From: DASXZH01 sp036502005
GTDB lineage: Bacteria; Armatimonadota; Fimbriimonadia; Fimbriimonadales; Fimbriimonadaceae
DNA length: 37,868 nt
Assembly: GCA_036502005.1 (NCBI GenBank)
Contig: DASXZH010000067.1
Coordinates: 1 to 37,868, forward strand
Reading direction: 5' to 3'
Positions 23,855 through 31,080 of the stretch are shown in pieces. How positions within the stretch are numbered: the stretch's first letter is position 1; every line of letters starts with the position of its first letter. Made by a program: the position numbers and the translations under genes. The notes beneath the pieces were generated by a model, which saw only the letters and a list, made by a program, of their open reading frames with translations, did not search any database and was not told the DNA's origin.

Positions 23855-24289
23855 ATGAATGAAGCGGTTTCGCTGTACAAACAGGTTGGCGGGTTCGATG
23901 TCGTCCTGGCCCTAACTCGCCGCTGGCACGAGCTCGTCTTGCTGGACCCGGAAGCATCGCACCCCTTCGAGCATGGCCTGCACCCGTACCATGACGAGCG
24001 GCTAGCCGCCTACCTTGCCGAGGCTTTTGGAGGGCCAAAACTTTACACCGCTGGCTACGGCGATGAGAGCCACATGCAGCAGATGCACGCCTGCAACGGC
24101 GTTCACATCGAAATGGATGAGGCTTGTCTAAAGCAGTTTGACCAGGCTGTGCATGATGTTGGTATTAAAGGCGAAGCAGCGCAACAGGTCAGCGCCTATT
24201 TCCGACGCGCGACCGAGGATCAGCGCGCCTGGTCCGGTGGAGGGGCCGCCGTGCCGGATGGATTGCCTTTCAACTACGCGACAAGTTAG
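23855..24289 (+). CDS. Truncated hemoglobin (group II-like)
   Basis: This 144-residue protein matches bacterial truncated globins of the 2/2 fold. The proximal histidine is likely H78 in M-Q-Q-M-H-A-C-N-G, and the conserved start V-G-G-F-D-V-V-L-A-L-T-R-R-W lies at residues 11-24, followed by D-P-E-A. The tyrosine that usually follows F in helix B is not obvious, so ligand chemistry may differ. Such globins bind O2 or NO and detoxify nitric oxide or sense oxygen. It starts 27 bp after the PA14 gene and probably belongs to the same transcript or has its own TAGAAT box; the functional link is unclear. Confidence 0.85.
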   Translation: MNEAVSLYKQVGGFDVVLALTRRWHELVLLDPEASHPFEHGLHPYHDERLAAYLAEAFGGPKLYTAGYGDESHMQQMHACNGVHIEMDEACLKQFDQAVHDVGIKGEAAQQVSAYFRRATEDQRAWSGGGAAVPDGLPFNYATS

Positions 24290-24528
24290 CCAGTAGCCTT
24301 CGCGAAATGTGATAGTAGATCAAGCAGAAAGCCCAGGTGGCGATTCTGCCTGCCTTTAGAACCCCAAGAAACCTAAAATCGATTTCGCATCCCCATTCAT
24401 GTTTGAGCGAACGGTCTGCGTTAGCATAAAGTTCGAAATAGGGAAAGCAACGTTTAAGCGTTCTCAAAGCAATTCCTAAGCTTCTATTCAGAACATTTTT
24501 GCTAACCTAGTTATTAGGAATGGATCAT

Positions 24529-25062
24529 ATGAAGATACTAACCGTCGTCTCCCTAGCTTGCGTAACTGCTTTCGCCTTTTCCGCGCAGGCCGTCAAAGAA
24601 ACGGATGCCCAAAAGCTCGCGTTAGCCAAAGCGAACGGCGCACAACTTGAAAAGCAGCATGTAATGCCTAAGACCGAGTATGTTCAAATGAGGCAAATCG
24701 CGATCCAAACCGACGACACCGGAACGATTTCCGATAAAGACATCGATTACTTATCTGGCATTCTTCGCACGACTGATAAGAGCTCGACCGCACCCGGCTT
24801 CATTCACCTTTGCGCAGTGGCTGATTTCACAGTTATCCGCACTTTCGGCACTGGGCAAAAGCAGAAAATCATGGATGTGGTTACGCCTCTGTTTTCAAGC
24901 AAAGTCCCGCTGGATCAGCGCGCGGCGGTAGCAGTAGCCGAGGCTTTGAAAGACAAGTGGGCAATCCCCTATGTTCTGCCGCTAGTTAATAGCCCGAATC
25001 AGGTTTTGAGCAAACACGCCCAGGCCTACCTTCAGTTGGTCGGGTATCAGCCGAAGGCTTGA
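24529..25062 (+). CDS. Exported protein of unknown function
   Basis: This 177-residue protein has an N-terminal signal (M-K-I-L-T-V-V-S-L-A-C-V-T-A-F-A-F-S-A-Q-A). The mature part is a helical alpha-solenoid-like sequence: D-Q-R-A-A-V-A-V-A-E-A-L-K and L-P-L-V-N-S-P-N-Q-V-L-S-K-H-A-Q-A-Y-L resemble HEAT repeats. I chose ATG 24529 because AGGA lies 9 nt upstream; an ATG at 24520 would put the same AGGA too close. It should act in the periplasm. No family is recognised. The 24290-24528 interval holds no gene or clear repeat. Confidence 0.7.
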   Translation: MKILTVVSLACVTAFAFSAQAVKETDAQKLALAKANGAQLEKQHVMPKTEYVQMRQIAIQTDDTGTISDKDIDYLSGILRTTDKSSTAPGFIHLCAVADFTVIRTFGTGQKQKIMDVVTPLFSSKVPLDQRAAVAVAEALKDKWAIPYVLPLVNSPNQVLSKHAQAYLQLVGYQPKA

Positions 25063-25073
25063 CTCCTGCGACG

Positions 25074-25079
25074 TATAAT
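25074..25079 (+). promoter_or_regulatory. Putative -10 box of the DUF433 gene (TATAAT)
   Basis: A consensus TATAAT ends 6 nt before ATG 25086. Transcription would start at the start codon itself. TTGACT at 25059-25064 is only 9 bp away, too close for a -35 box. Confidence 0.5.
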
Positions 25080-25085
25080 GCACTT

Positions 25086-25295
25086 ATGGATGAAGTGGTA
25101 AGCAAGGACCCCGAGGTGATGGGCGGAACGCCTGTATTTGCTGGCACCCGCGTACCTGTTCAGACCCTGTTGGACTATATTGAAGGGAATCAGACTCTTC
25201 TTGAGTTCCTAGACGATTTTCCGACAGTGGCCCGCGAGAAGGTTATTGCATTTCTTGAGTTATCAAAGGCTGCCTTGCTTGACGACGTTGCATGA
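25086..25295 (+). CDS. DUF433 antitoxin-like protein
   Basis: This 69-residue protein carries the DUF433 signature D-P-E-V-M-G-G-T-P-V-F-A-G-T-R-V-P-V at residues about 8-25, part of a winged helix-turn-helix found in VapB-like antitoxins. I use the ATG at 25086; the open frame extends to a TTG at 25059. Its stop overlaps the ATG of the DUF5615 gene (ATGA, 25292-25295). In such pairs the antitoxin binds the toxin and represses the shared promoter. Confidence 0.9.
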   Translation: MDEVVSKDPEVMGGTPVFAGTRVPVQTLLDYIEGNQTLLEFLDDFPTVAREKVIAFLELSKAALLDDVA

Positions 25296-25609
25296 ACATT
25301 CTTTTGGATGAGTGCGTGCCGCGAAAGCTCTCAGCACTTTTACCCGGACACGACTGTCAGACTGTTCCAAAGGCTGGCTGGGCAGGGATAAAGAATGGTC
25401 AGTTGCTTGATCTCGCCGAGGACCGGTTTGAGGTCTTCCTCACCGTCGATAGGAACTTGAGTTTCCAGCAAAGTACCGTCGATCGGAAGATTATGGTTGT
25501 TGTCCTGAAATCTACGAGTAACCAACTGGCAGCTCTCGCTCCGTTGGCACCTATGATTCTGGATGCTTTAAAGGCTTTGCAGCCCGGAACCGTCCAGATC
25601 ATCGAATAG
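25292..25609 (+). CDS. DUF5615 PIN-like toxin
   Basis: This 105-residue protein starts M-N-I-L-L-D6-E-C-V-P, with the acidic D6/E7 of the PIN-like DUF5615 fold, and has F-L-T-V-D-R-N-L-S-F near 50. The fold is related to VapC-like PIN ribonucleases, which cleave RNA; catalysis in this subgroup is unproven. It is coupled to the DUF433 gene by a 4-nt overlap. Its 3' end overlaps the convergent aminopeptidase gene by 11 nt, leaving no space for a separate terminator. Confidence 0.88.
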   Translation: MNILLDECVPRKLSALLPGHDCQTVPKAGWAGIKNGQLLDLAEDRFEVFLTVDRNLSFQQSTVDRKIMVVVLKSTSNQLAALAPLAPMILDALKALQPGTVQIIE

Positions 25610-26549
25610 TTGCGTTTTCCGCAAAGTGGTCGGTTACCGCGATCAGCCGATCAATCATCGCCTGATTTCCCTCGTGGCCGCTTTCAAAGAACTCCAGTTC
25701 GCAATCCGGCCATCGAGCCACTAACTCCCAGGGACTGCCGCTGAGGTTGGAAAGGTCCAGCCTGCCCTGCAGAATGAAACCAGGAATGCCCACAAGTTTA
25801 TCGGCATTGTTTAGGATTTGGTTTTCTTCGAGCCAGGAGCCGTACTTCCAGTAGTGGGTCACGATTCGGGCAAAGCACAGGCGGTATTCCGGCGATTCGA
25901 ATCTCGGGCTGGGTTTGCCCGTAGGAACGATCGCTGTCTCCCAATCGCACCAGTTTTGGGCCGCCTGAAACCTTATCGCTGGATCTGAATCGAAAAACAG
26001 CTCGTTGTATCGTTCGATAATACTGCCTTCGGTTTTCGCCCGCTCTGTAAACTTGCTGAACTGGCTCCAAGCCTCGGGAAATAGGGGAGCAAAGCCCTCC
26101 GTCATCAGGCGGGTCTCCATCCGCCGCCCCGTTCCCATCACCATCAGGATCAAGCCCGAAACGTGCTCTGGGTGTTGCTCCGCATAGGCGAGGGCCAGAA
26201 CCGACCCCCAACTCGCCCCCCAGATCAGCCACTTGTCTACTTTGAGCTGTCGCCTTAGCGTCTCGATATCTTGGATGAGGTGGTGGGTTGTGTTGCTGCT
26301 TAGATCAACATCAGCTTCGCTGGCATGGGGCAGGCTCCTGCCGCAGTTTCGCTGGTCGAATAGAACGATTCGATATTTCGTCGGATCAAAGTTCCGCCGC
26401 TGATTCGGTGTGCACCCCGATCCCGGCCCACCGTGCAAAATCAGCGCCGGGATCCCATCGGGATTCCCACACTCTTCCCAATAAACACGATGCCCATCTC
26501 CGGTTTCTAGAAATCCCGAGTTGAAAGGTTCGATGGGTGGGTATGGCAT
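25599..26549 (-). CDS. pip: Proline iminopeptidase
   Basis: This 316-residue alpha/beta hydrolase has H39-G-G-P-G (oxyanion), the nucleophile elbow G-A-S113-W-G-S, a likely acidic residue D265 in Q-G-R-L-D and H292 in E-S-G-H-E-G-N. This matches the S33 peptidase family that removes N-terminal proline from peptides. Early motifs F-D-Q-R-N-C-G-R-S and E-C-G-N-P agree. No signal peptide, so cytoplasmic. It converges on the DUF5615 toxin with an 11-nt overlap. No neighbour suggests a pathway beyond general peptide turnover. Confidence 0.93.
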   Translation of the reverse strand: MPYPPIEPFNSGFLETGDGHRVYWEECGNPDGIPALILHGGPGSGCTPNQRRNFDPTKYRIVLFDQRNCGRSLPHASEADVDLSSNTTHHLIQDIETLRRQLKVDKWLIWGASWGSVLALAYAEQHPEHVSGLILMVMGTGRRMETRLMTEGFAPLFPEAWSQFSKFTERAKTEGSIIERYNELFFDSDPAIRFQAAQNWCDWETAIVPTGKPSPRFESPEYRLCFARIVTHYWKYGSWLEENQILNNADKLVGIPGFILQGRLDLSNLSGSPWELVARWPDCELEFFESGHEGNQAMIDRLIAVTDHFAENATIR

Positions 26550-26655
26550 TATTGATCGATGTTCCGTTCTCTCACGTTAGGATTCTAGCTAACACTTTTG
26601 CCTTTTCGGCTTAGAGACTCAACACTCCGGACTTTTAAGAAAATAGGCCGCGAGT

Positions 26656-29259
26656 TCATTGCAATTGAGACTCAAACTCGTGCCGACCAGACCCAACCTC
26701 AACTGCCGAACCCCCTCCAGGCATAACAACCGTCGCCGTACAGTTGGGAGGAACAGCAACCGCTAACTTAAAGCGCTTACCATCCCGGGTCCAACTCGTA
26801 GAAATCTCCCCATAAGGTGATTCGTGAGATGCCTTCACCCAAGTCAAAGCCCCCACCGGCTGGGGGTGGATCACAAAATGCTTAAAACCGGGCGAACTAG
26901 AATCCAAACCAATACCACCCAGCCATTGGATAAACCAGTTGCTAACGTCACCGAACATGATGTGGTTAAGAGATGACTCGCCCTTCCAGTCTTCCCAAAG
27001 AGTGGTAGCGCCTTGCTCCATCCAATAGCCCCAGCCGGGAATCTCCTTCCTATCCACAAGCATAAAAGCCAAATCCGAGCGCCCGCCTTCCGAAAGAACC
27101 CGCAAAACGTTCTTGGCGCCAATAATCCCCGTGTCGATATGGCCTTGGCGTTCAACATTAGCAACAAGCGCCTTAAAGATTAGAGCCTTCCGGTCATCCG
27201 GCACGAGCCCAAAATACAGCGCCGTAGAAAGCGCGGTTTGGCTGCCATTATCGTAAACACCCTTGGCCGGATCGAAATAAGTGGCGTTAAACGCCTTCTT
27301 GGTTTCAACCGCCAACTGGCCGTATTTCGCCGCGTCCGCACCATCATCCAAAACGCGCGCCAAGTTGGCCAATATCGTGGAGTCCAGATAAAGAAAGGCA
27401 GTAGAGGTCAACTGGCTTGGCGTTTGCGTCGACCAGGGCAGCCAGTCCCCCAGGCTATCAAAAGGGATAACTGCATTCTTAGTCTGCGCGGCCAGCCCAT
27501 CAACATAGCGTTTCAAGTGATCGAAATGCTTTGCCACCACGACCCGATCGCTCGTGTAATGGTAAAGGTCATTCACGATGATCGGATAGGCGCTATCCCA
27601 AGCAGGATGGCGGTCGCTCGCGCCCCAACCCCAGGTAGGAACAATGACGCTGTTGCGCCCGTCATCAAACTGCTCATCGGCAAGGTCGTTCAGCCACTTT
27701 TCGTAAAGGGTGCCCGAATCAAAGTTCATGAGGCCGGCTTCGGCGGCGAGGTGCGCGTCGCCCGTCCAGCCGTTCTTTTCGCGCTGGGGACAATCCGTTA
27801 AGATGCTCTGGGCGTTGCTCAGATAGGAGTAACGAGTGGCGTGCTGGATCTTGTTCAGCAGTTCGTTTGAGCACTCAAAAGAACCGGCGGACTTCAAATC
27901 GGTGTGAGCGAAGCGGCCCCTAAAGTTATCCAGAGTTGGAGTTCCGGGGAAGCCGGTCACTTCCATATACCGAAAGCCGCTGTAAGAGAAAATTTGTTCC
28001 CACGTCTCGCTTCCGCGCCCGCTGCAGATGTAGGTGTCGGTCTGGAAGGGCTGCGGCGGATCGGTTTTCTCTATAAAGGTTTCGATTTGGCCTCTTTCGA
28101 TCATCCCGTCTTTGCCAAGCCGTTCGCTGTATCGCATGCGGATCTGGGTTCCCTTCGGCCCCGAAACCGATAGTTGGGCATGGCCCGAAAAGTTCTGCCC
28201 AAAGTCCACAATGAACACGCCCGGCTTGGGTTCGGCAATACCAATCGGCTTTATCGTCTCCCCGATGGCAACCGGCGGACAGGAAAGCGCCGCAAGCTCT
28301 CCTTTCGGCGAGTCAAGAATCGAAGCGGCAGACCAATGCGAATCGTCGTAACCGGGCTTATCCCACCCTCCTAGGCCCTTGCGGGCGTCGTAGGTTTCGC
28401 CTGTGTAAATGCCGTCGGTCAAAATGGGCCCGGTCGAAGTCTTCCAACTCGAATCGCTGACGATCTGCCCGGTCTCGCCATTTTTATACTCAACAAACAG
28501 GGCCATTCGAGCCCGAGGTCGACCGCGCCAAGAAGCCTTCTCAAAATGCCAAGTTGCAATGTCGTGAACGTCGTACCAGCCGGTGCCAAGCACCGCACCC
28601 AAACAGTTTTTGCCCTGTTTCAAGAGCGCGCCAACATCATAAGCCATGTAAAGCACTCGCTTGTCGAAGTTTGTGTAGCCGGGGTTTCGCTCTTCGTTCG
28701 GGGCAACAGATCGCCCGTTCAAATGAAACTCGCCGTAGCCAACTCCGGCTGCGAACAGCCGCGCACGGCGTACCGGTCCGCGCAATTCAAAGTCATGTCG
28801 CAAATACGGAGCAGGGCCCTCTTGGCCCTTACCGATCCATTGAGACGCCCCCCAATCCCCGGGAGCAAGCAGACCCATTTCCCAGCGAGCGGGCTTGCTC
28901 CAAGGCGAAACAACGCCCGAACCATCCCAAGTCTGGACCTTCCAAAAGCATTCCTCGTTAGAGGTCAGCGGCTTGCCGCCGTAAGGAATACCAACCGATT
29001 CCGACGACCCCACCCGTCCGGAATCCCACAAGTCGCCCTCGCCCTTCTGCAGCTCGGCCAAAGTGGAAGAAACCAAAATGCGATATTCCGATTGATGCCA
29101 ATTCGGCGTTGAAGTTTGAGTCTTCCAACTTAAACGCGGCGACGTGCTGTCCACGCAGTTAGGATTGGGCAGGTTTTCGCACCGCAAGTCGGTGGCCAGG
29201 AAAGAAGAGCCAACGTGTGCAACTGCCAAACAAGCTAGCGCCGCCAGAGCATGAATCAT
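26656..29259 (-). CDS. GH78 alpha-L-rhamnosidase
   Basis: This 867-residue exported enzyme has an N-terminal signal (about 1-18), beta-sandwich domains (about 25-445) and an (alpha/alpha)6 barrel with D-C-P-Q-R-E494-K-N-G-W-T-G-D. E494 is the family's general acid position, and E756 in T-L-W-E-D-W is the second catalytic residue. It hydrolyses terminal L-rhamnose from plant polysaccharides or glycosides. The length is normal for the family. It likely acts outside the cytoplasm together with the GH95 enzyme encoded 2 kb away, suggesting use of pectin- or hemicellulose-like substrates. Own promoter: TAATCT 6 nt before the ATG. Confidence 0.94.
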   Translation of the reverse strand: MIHALAALACLAVAHVGSSFLATDLRCENLPNPNCVDSTSPRLSWKTQTSTPNWHQSEYRILVSSTLAELQKGEGDLWDSGRVGSSESVGIPYGGKPLTSNEECFWKVQTWDGSGVVSPWSKPARWEMGLLAPGDWGASQWIGKGQEGPAPYLRHDFELRGPVRRARLFAAGVGYGEFHLNGRSVAPNEERNPGYTNFDKRVLYMAYDVGALLKQGKNCLGAVLGTGWYDVHDIATWHFEKASWRGRPRARMALFVEYKNGETGQIVSDSSWKTSTGPILTDGIYTGETYDARKGLGGWDKPGYDDSHWSAASILDSPKGELAALSCPPVAIGETIKPIGIAEPKPGVFIVDFGQNFSGHAQLSVSGPKGTQIRMRYSERLGKDGMIERGQIETFIEKTDPPQPFQTDTYICSGRGSETWEQIFSYSGFRYMEVTGFPGTPTLDNFRGRFAHTDLKSAGSFECSNELLNKIQHATRYSYLSNAQSILTDCPQREKNGWTGDAHLAAEAGLMNFDSGTLYEKWLNDLADEQFDDGRNSVIVPTWGWGASDRHPAWDSAYPIIVNDLYHYTSDRVVVAKHFDHLKRYVDGLAAQTKNAVIPFDSLGDWLPWSTQTPSQLTSTAFLYLDSTILANLARVLDDGADAAKYGQLAVETKKAFNATYFDPAKGVYDNGSQTALSTALYFGLVPDDRKALIFKALVANVERQGHIDTGIIGAKNVLRVLSEGGRSDLAFMLVDRKEIPGWGYWMEQGATTLWEDWKGESSLNHIMFGDVSNWFIQWLGGIGLDSSSPGFKHFVIHPQPVGALTWVKASHESPYGEISTSWTRDGKRFKLAVAVPPNCTATVVMPGGGSAVEVGSGRHEFESQLQ

Positions 29260-29265
29260 CTGCCC

Positions 29266-29271
29266 AGATTA
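29266..29271 (-). promoter_or_regulatory. Putative -10 box of the GH78 gene (TAATCT)
   Basis: TAATCT on the minus strand ends 6 nt before the ATG at 29259. Confidence 0.35.
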
Positions 29272-29338
29272 CCGGGAAGAATGAGCCTCCATTCCAACCT
29301 TCATGCTCATTAAGATACGGAGCATGCGTGCCGCAAAA

Positions 29339-29407
29339 CCCGTCGCCCCTCTCGGGTGGAGGGGCCGGTGAGTCCGCGAACCGGGGGAGGTCCCGAAGGA
29401 CAAACCT
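29339..29407 (+). repeat. Interspersed GC-rich repeat, short type
   Basis: CCCCTCTCGGGTGGAGGGG (inverted arms CCCCTC/GAGGGG) is followed by CCGGTGAGTCCGCGAACCGG, GGGAGGTCCCG and GACAAACCT. It is nearly identical over about 55 bp to the copy read in frame inside the GH95 gene (31751-31805). It sits between the GH78 and PH-domain genes. Confidence 0.75.
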
Positions 29408-29427
29408 TGGCAAAGTAGTCTTAGTTG

Positions 29428-29787
29428 CTACTTCGCTTGGATCGTTTCCGCGGCTTTATCAATGCCCAGCGCGCCCGCATCAAATATGTGCTTGCTGCCG
29501 TCGTTCAGGGTCACAATCGCCTTCTTGCTAAGAAGCTTCTTCTCAACGGTAACGCCCGCGATTTCGGATTTCGGAATATCCAAATACCCCGCATCGCCGC
29601 CCCAGGTAAACACCATCGTTGACTTGAGCGTTCCAAGCAAGCTCGCATCGTACTTCGCCTCGTAGTGAACGCGGGTGTTGGTCACCGAAAGTTTGCCATT
29701 GAGCTTGCCTCCCTCAGGTGGGCAATACATCAAAATCTGTTCGTGGAGGATCGATTCGCCGGGTTCTAAAGCAAGTTTTGCTGGCAT
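29428..29787 (-). CDS. Bacterial PH-like / GRAM-domain protein
   Basis: This 119-residue soluble protein begins M-P-A-K-L-A-L-E-P-G-E-S-I-L-H-E-Q and has V-T-N-T-R-V-H-Y-E and I-P-K-S-E-I-A-G-V. These mark the beta-barrel plus C-terminal helix of bacterial PH-like and GRAM domains. Such domains usually mediate protein or lipid contacts. It is on the same strand as the membrane protein upstream (start 30277), 40 bp apart, so they may share a transcript. No catalytic residues are visible. Confidence 0.7.
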   Translation of the reverse strand: MPAKLALEPGESILHEQILMYCPPEGGKLNGKLSVTNTRVHYEAKYDASLLGTLKSTMVFTWGGDAGYLDIPKSEIAGVTVEKKLLSKKAIVTLNDGSKHIFDAGALGIDKAAETIQAK

Positions 29788-29827
29788 AGTAGTTTGGAAA
29801 TCATATCACAACAAGGCAGATAATGTC

Positions 29828-30277
29828 TCAATTCTTTTGCGTTGGCTTCGGCCGAAGGAAGAAATGCCCGCCGATCATGCTCACTAACATAGTGATAAAG
29901 AAGGTGTAAGTAAGCGGAATGCTGTCCGGCACAAAGGGGTCAGAGGCGCCTCCCGCTTTCCACGCCGAAACTTTAAAGAGTGCGATAAAGTTCGCCAGCA
30001 CAATAGCGGTAATAAAAATAATAACCAGGCCGGTTTTACCAGAACCCGGATCGCCGGACCAGTCGCCTTCTTTCACCTTAAGCAAAATAGATCCGGCCTT
30101 GTTATAAGCGAGCAATCCGCAAAAAACTCCCGCCACAAGCCAAACGGTGTAGAACAAAAAGGTGCTAACTCCCTCAAGTGGAAGAGCATCAAAAATGAAA
30201 GAAACGGCAACTCCCAGAACATCGAACGCGACCAGATAGGCGAGGATCACGCCAACCGCCATCAGGAATCTTAGCAT
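29828..30277 (-). CDS. Integral membrane protein
   Basis: This 149-residue protein has about four membrane helices (residues about 5-25, 40-60, 84-104 and 122-142). Between the second and third is a polar loop with K-V-K-E-G-D-W-S-G-D-P-G-S-G. I chose the ATG at 30277 because TATCGT ends 5 nt upstream; the open frame extends to a GTG at 30292. Family unknown. The PH-like gene follows it. Confidence 0.7.
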   Translation of the reverse strand: MLRFLMAVGVILAYLVAFDVLGVAVSFIFDALPLEGVSTFLFYTVWLVAGVFCGLLAYNKAGSILLKVKEGDWSGDPGSGKTGLVIIFITAIVLANFIALFKVSAWKAGGASDPFVPDSIPLTYTFFITMLVSMIGGHFFLRPKPTQKN

Positions 30278-30282
30278 TGCTA

Positions 30283-30288
30283 ACGATA
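30283..30288 (-). promoter_or_regulatory. Putative -10 box of the membrane protein gene (TATCGT)
   Basis: TATCGT on the minus strand ends 5 nt before ATG 30277, supporting that start over the upstream GTG. It lies 14 bp from the oppositely directed TATAAT of the cupin gene. Confidence 0.3.
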
Positions 30289-30302
30289 ACACATACGGGG
30301 TT

Positions 30303-30308
30303 TATAAT
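30303..30308 (+). promoter_or_regulatory. Putative -10 box of the cupin gene (TATAAT)
   Basis: A consensus TATAAT ends 5 nt before the GTG at 30314 and 17 nt before the in-frame ATG at 30326. Confidence 0.4.
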
Positions 30309-30313
30309 GGGCA

Positions 30314-30649
30314 GTGCCGGATTTAATGGATGCCCTTATCGCCGCCCCGCTTCATCACAGTCTTGTTATGGAGAATGAGCATGTGCGGGTTCTGAATACC
30401 CATGTGCAACCGGGGGAAACTGTGCCGCTCCATACGCACGAATGGCCCGCAGTGAACTATTTCCTTAGCTTTTCGGATTTCATCCGCCGCGATGAAAATG
30501 GGGTGGTTTTGCTCGATACGGCCGCGAAGGGCTTGGTTATCGCACCAGGAGCCGCTCATTGGTCCCAGCCATTAGGAGCCCACACGCTGGAGAATGTTGG
30601 GCAGAGCGTTTTGAAAGTGTTAAGCGTGGAGCTGAAGCAGATTTCTTAG
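30314..30649 (+). CDS. Cupin-fold protein
   Basis: This 111-residue single-domain protein has V-P-L-H-T-H-E at about 36-42, part of the first cupin motif, and a weaker second motif A-P-G-A-A-H-W near 77-83. Two histidines and the glutamate could bind a metal. Such small cupins are often metal-dependent isomerases, dioxygenases or sugar-binding proteins, but the substrate cannot be told. Start GTG 30314 (an in-frame ATG lies four codons later). Its closeness to the GH genes could mean a role in sugar use, which is only a guess. Confidence 0.75.
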   Translation: MPDLMDALIAAPLHHSLVMENEHVRVLNTHVQPGETVPLHTHEWPAVNYFLSFSDFIRRDENGVVLLDTAAKGLVIAPGAAHWSQPLGAHTLENVGQSVLKVLSVELKQIS

Positions 30650-30695
30650 GCGCCGTTTCGGATATCGCATAGCGCGTAATCAAGGCTAAACGAAA

Positions 30696-30812
30696 AAGCC
30701 CCCTCTCCTGCTCCCGGGAGCCGAATCCATTCAGAGGGGGTTCAAGGGGGAAACCTAACCGATGAAATCGTGCGGTTTGGTGCCCCTTTTAGTAGAGGAG
30801 AGGGGGTTGGGG
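30696..30812 (+). repeat. Interspersed GC-rich repeat, long type
   Basis: The copy starts GCCCCCTCTCCT and ends AGGAGAGGGGGTT, near-perfect inverted ends, with the internal GAGGGGGTTCAAGGGGGAAA and GTGCCCCTTTT shared with the copies at 143-291 and 35103-35225. It lies in the 431-bp intergenic region 30650-31080, which otherwise holds only the short repeat that follows and about 170 bp with no recognisable feature. Confidence 0.7.
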
Positions 30813-30851
30813 CATAGCGATCAACTTAAGGATTTTCGGCGTTCCCAAACC

Positions 30852-30909
30852 CCAAACCTCTCCCGGAAGGAGAGGTCGGTGAGTCCGCGAACCGGGTGAG
30901 GCGCGAGCC
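30852..30909 (+). repeat. Interspersed GC-rich repeat, short type
   Basis: CCAAACCTCTCCCGGAAGG, then AGAGGTCGGTGAGTCCGCGA, ACCGGGTGAG and GCGCGAGC. It is the same form as the copy at 38-102 and lies 40 bp after the long-type copy. Confidence 0.7.
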
Positions 30910-31080
30910 TACTGATCGGAAATAAACCTTAAATTGATGTCTATGGGGGGTTGGGGGAGAGGTTGATAGGACCGACCTGGCTTCCCGTCCGTAGACAAAA
31001 CTCGGCAATTTCTCCCGCCCCAAGGGAAATGAGCGAAGCGAATCGGGAAAAATCGAGAATCCCTGGGGTAACACGAAGGC

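Noticed and set aside
24270..24467. Minus-strand open frame of 65 codons between the globin and exported protein genes
   Set aside because: No family match, no promoter, and composition like the non-coding gap.
25059..25079. TTGACT plus TATAAT as a complete -35/-10 promoter
   Set aside because: The spacer is only 9 bp; only the TATAAT part is kept as a feature.
27238..27801. Plus-strand open frame of 187 codons
   Set aside because: It lies antisense within the GH78 gene and its translation shows no known domain; high GC keeps shadow frames open.
28546..29112. Plus-strand open frame of 188 codons
   Set aside because: Antisense to the N-terminal part of GH78, with no independent signals.
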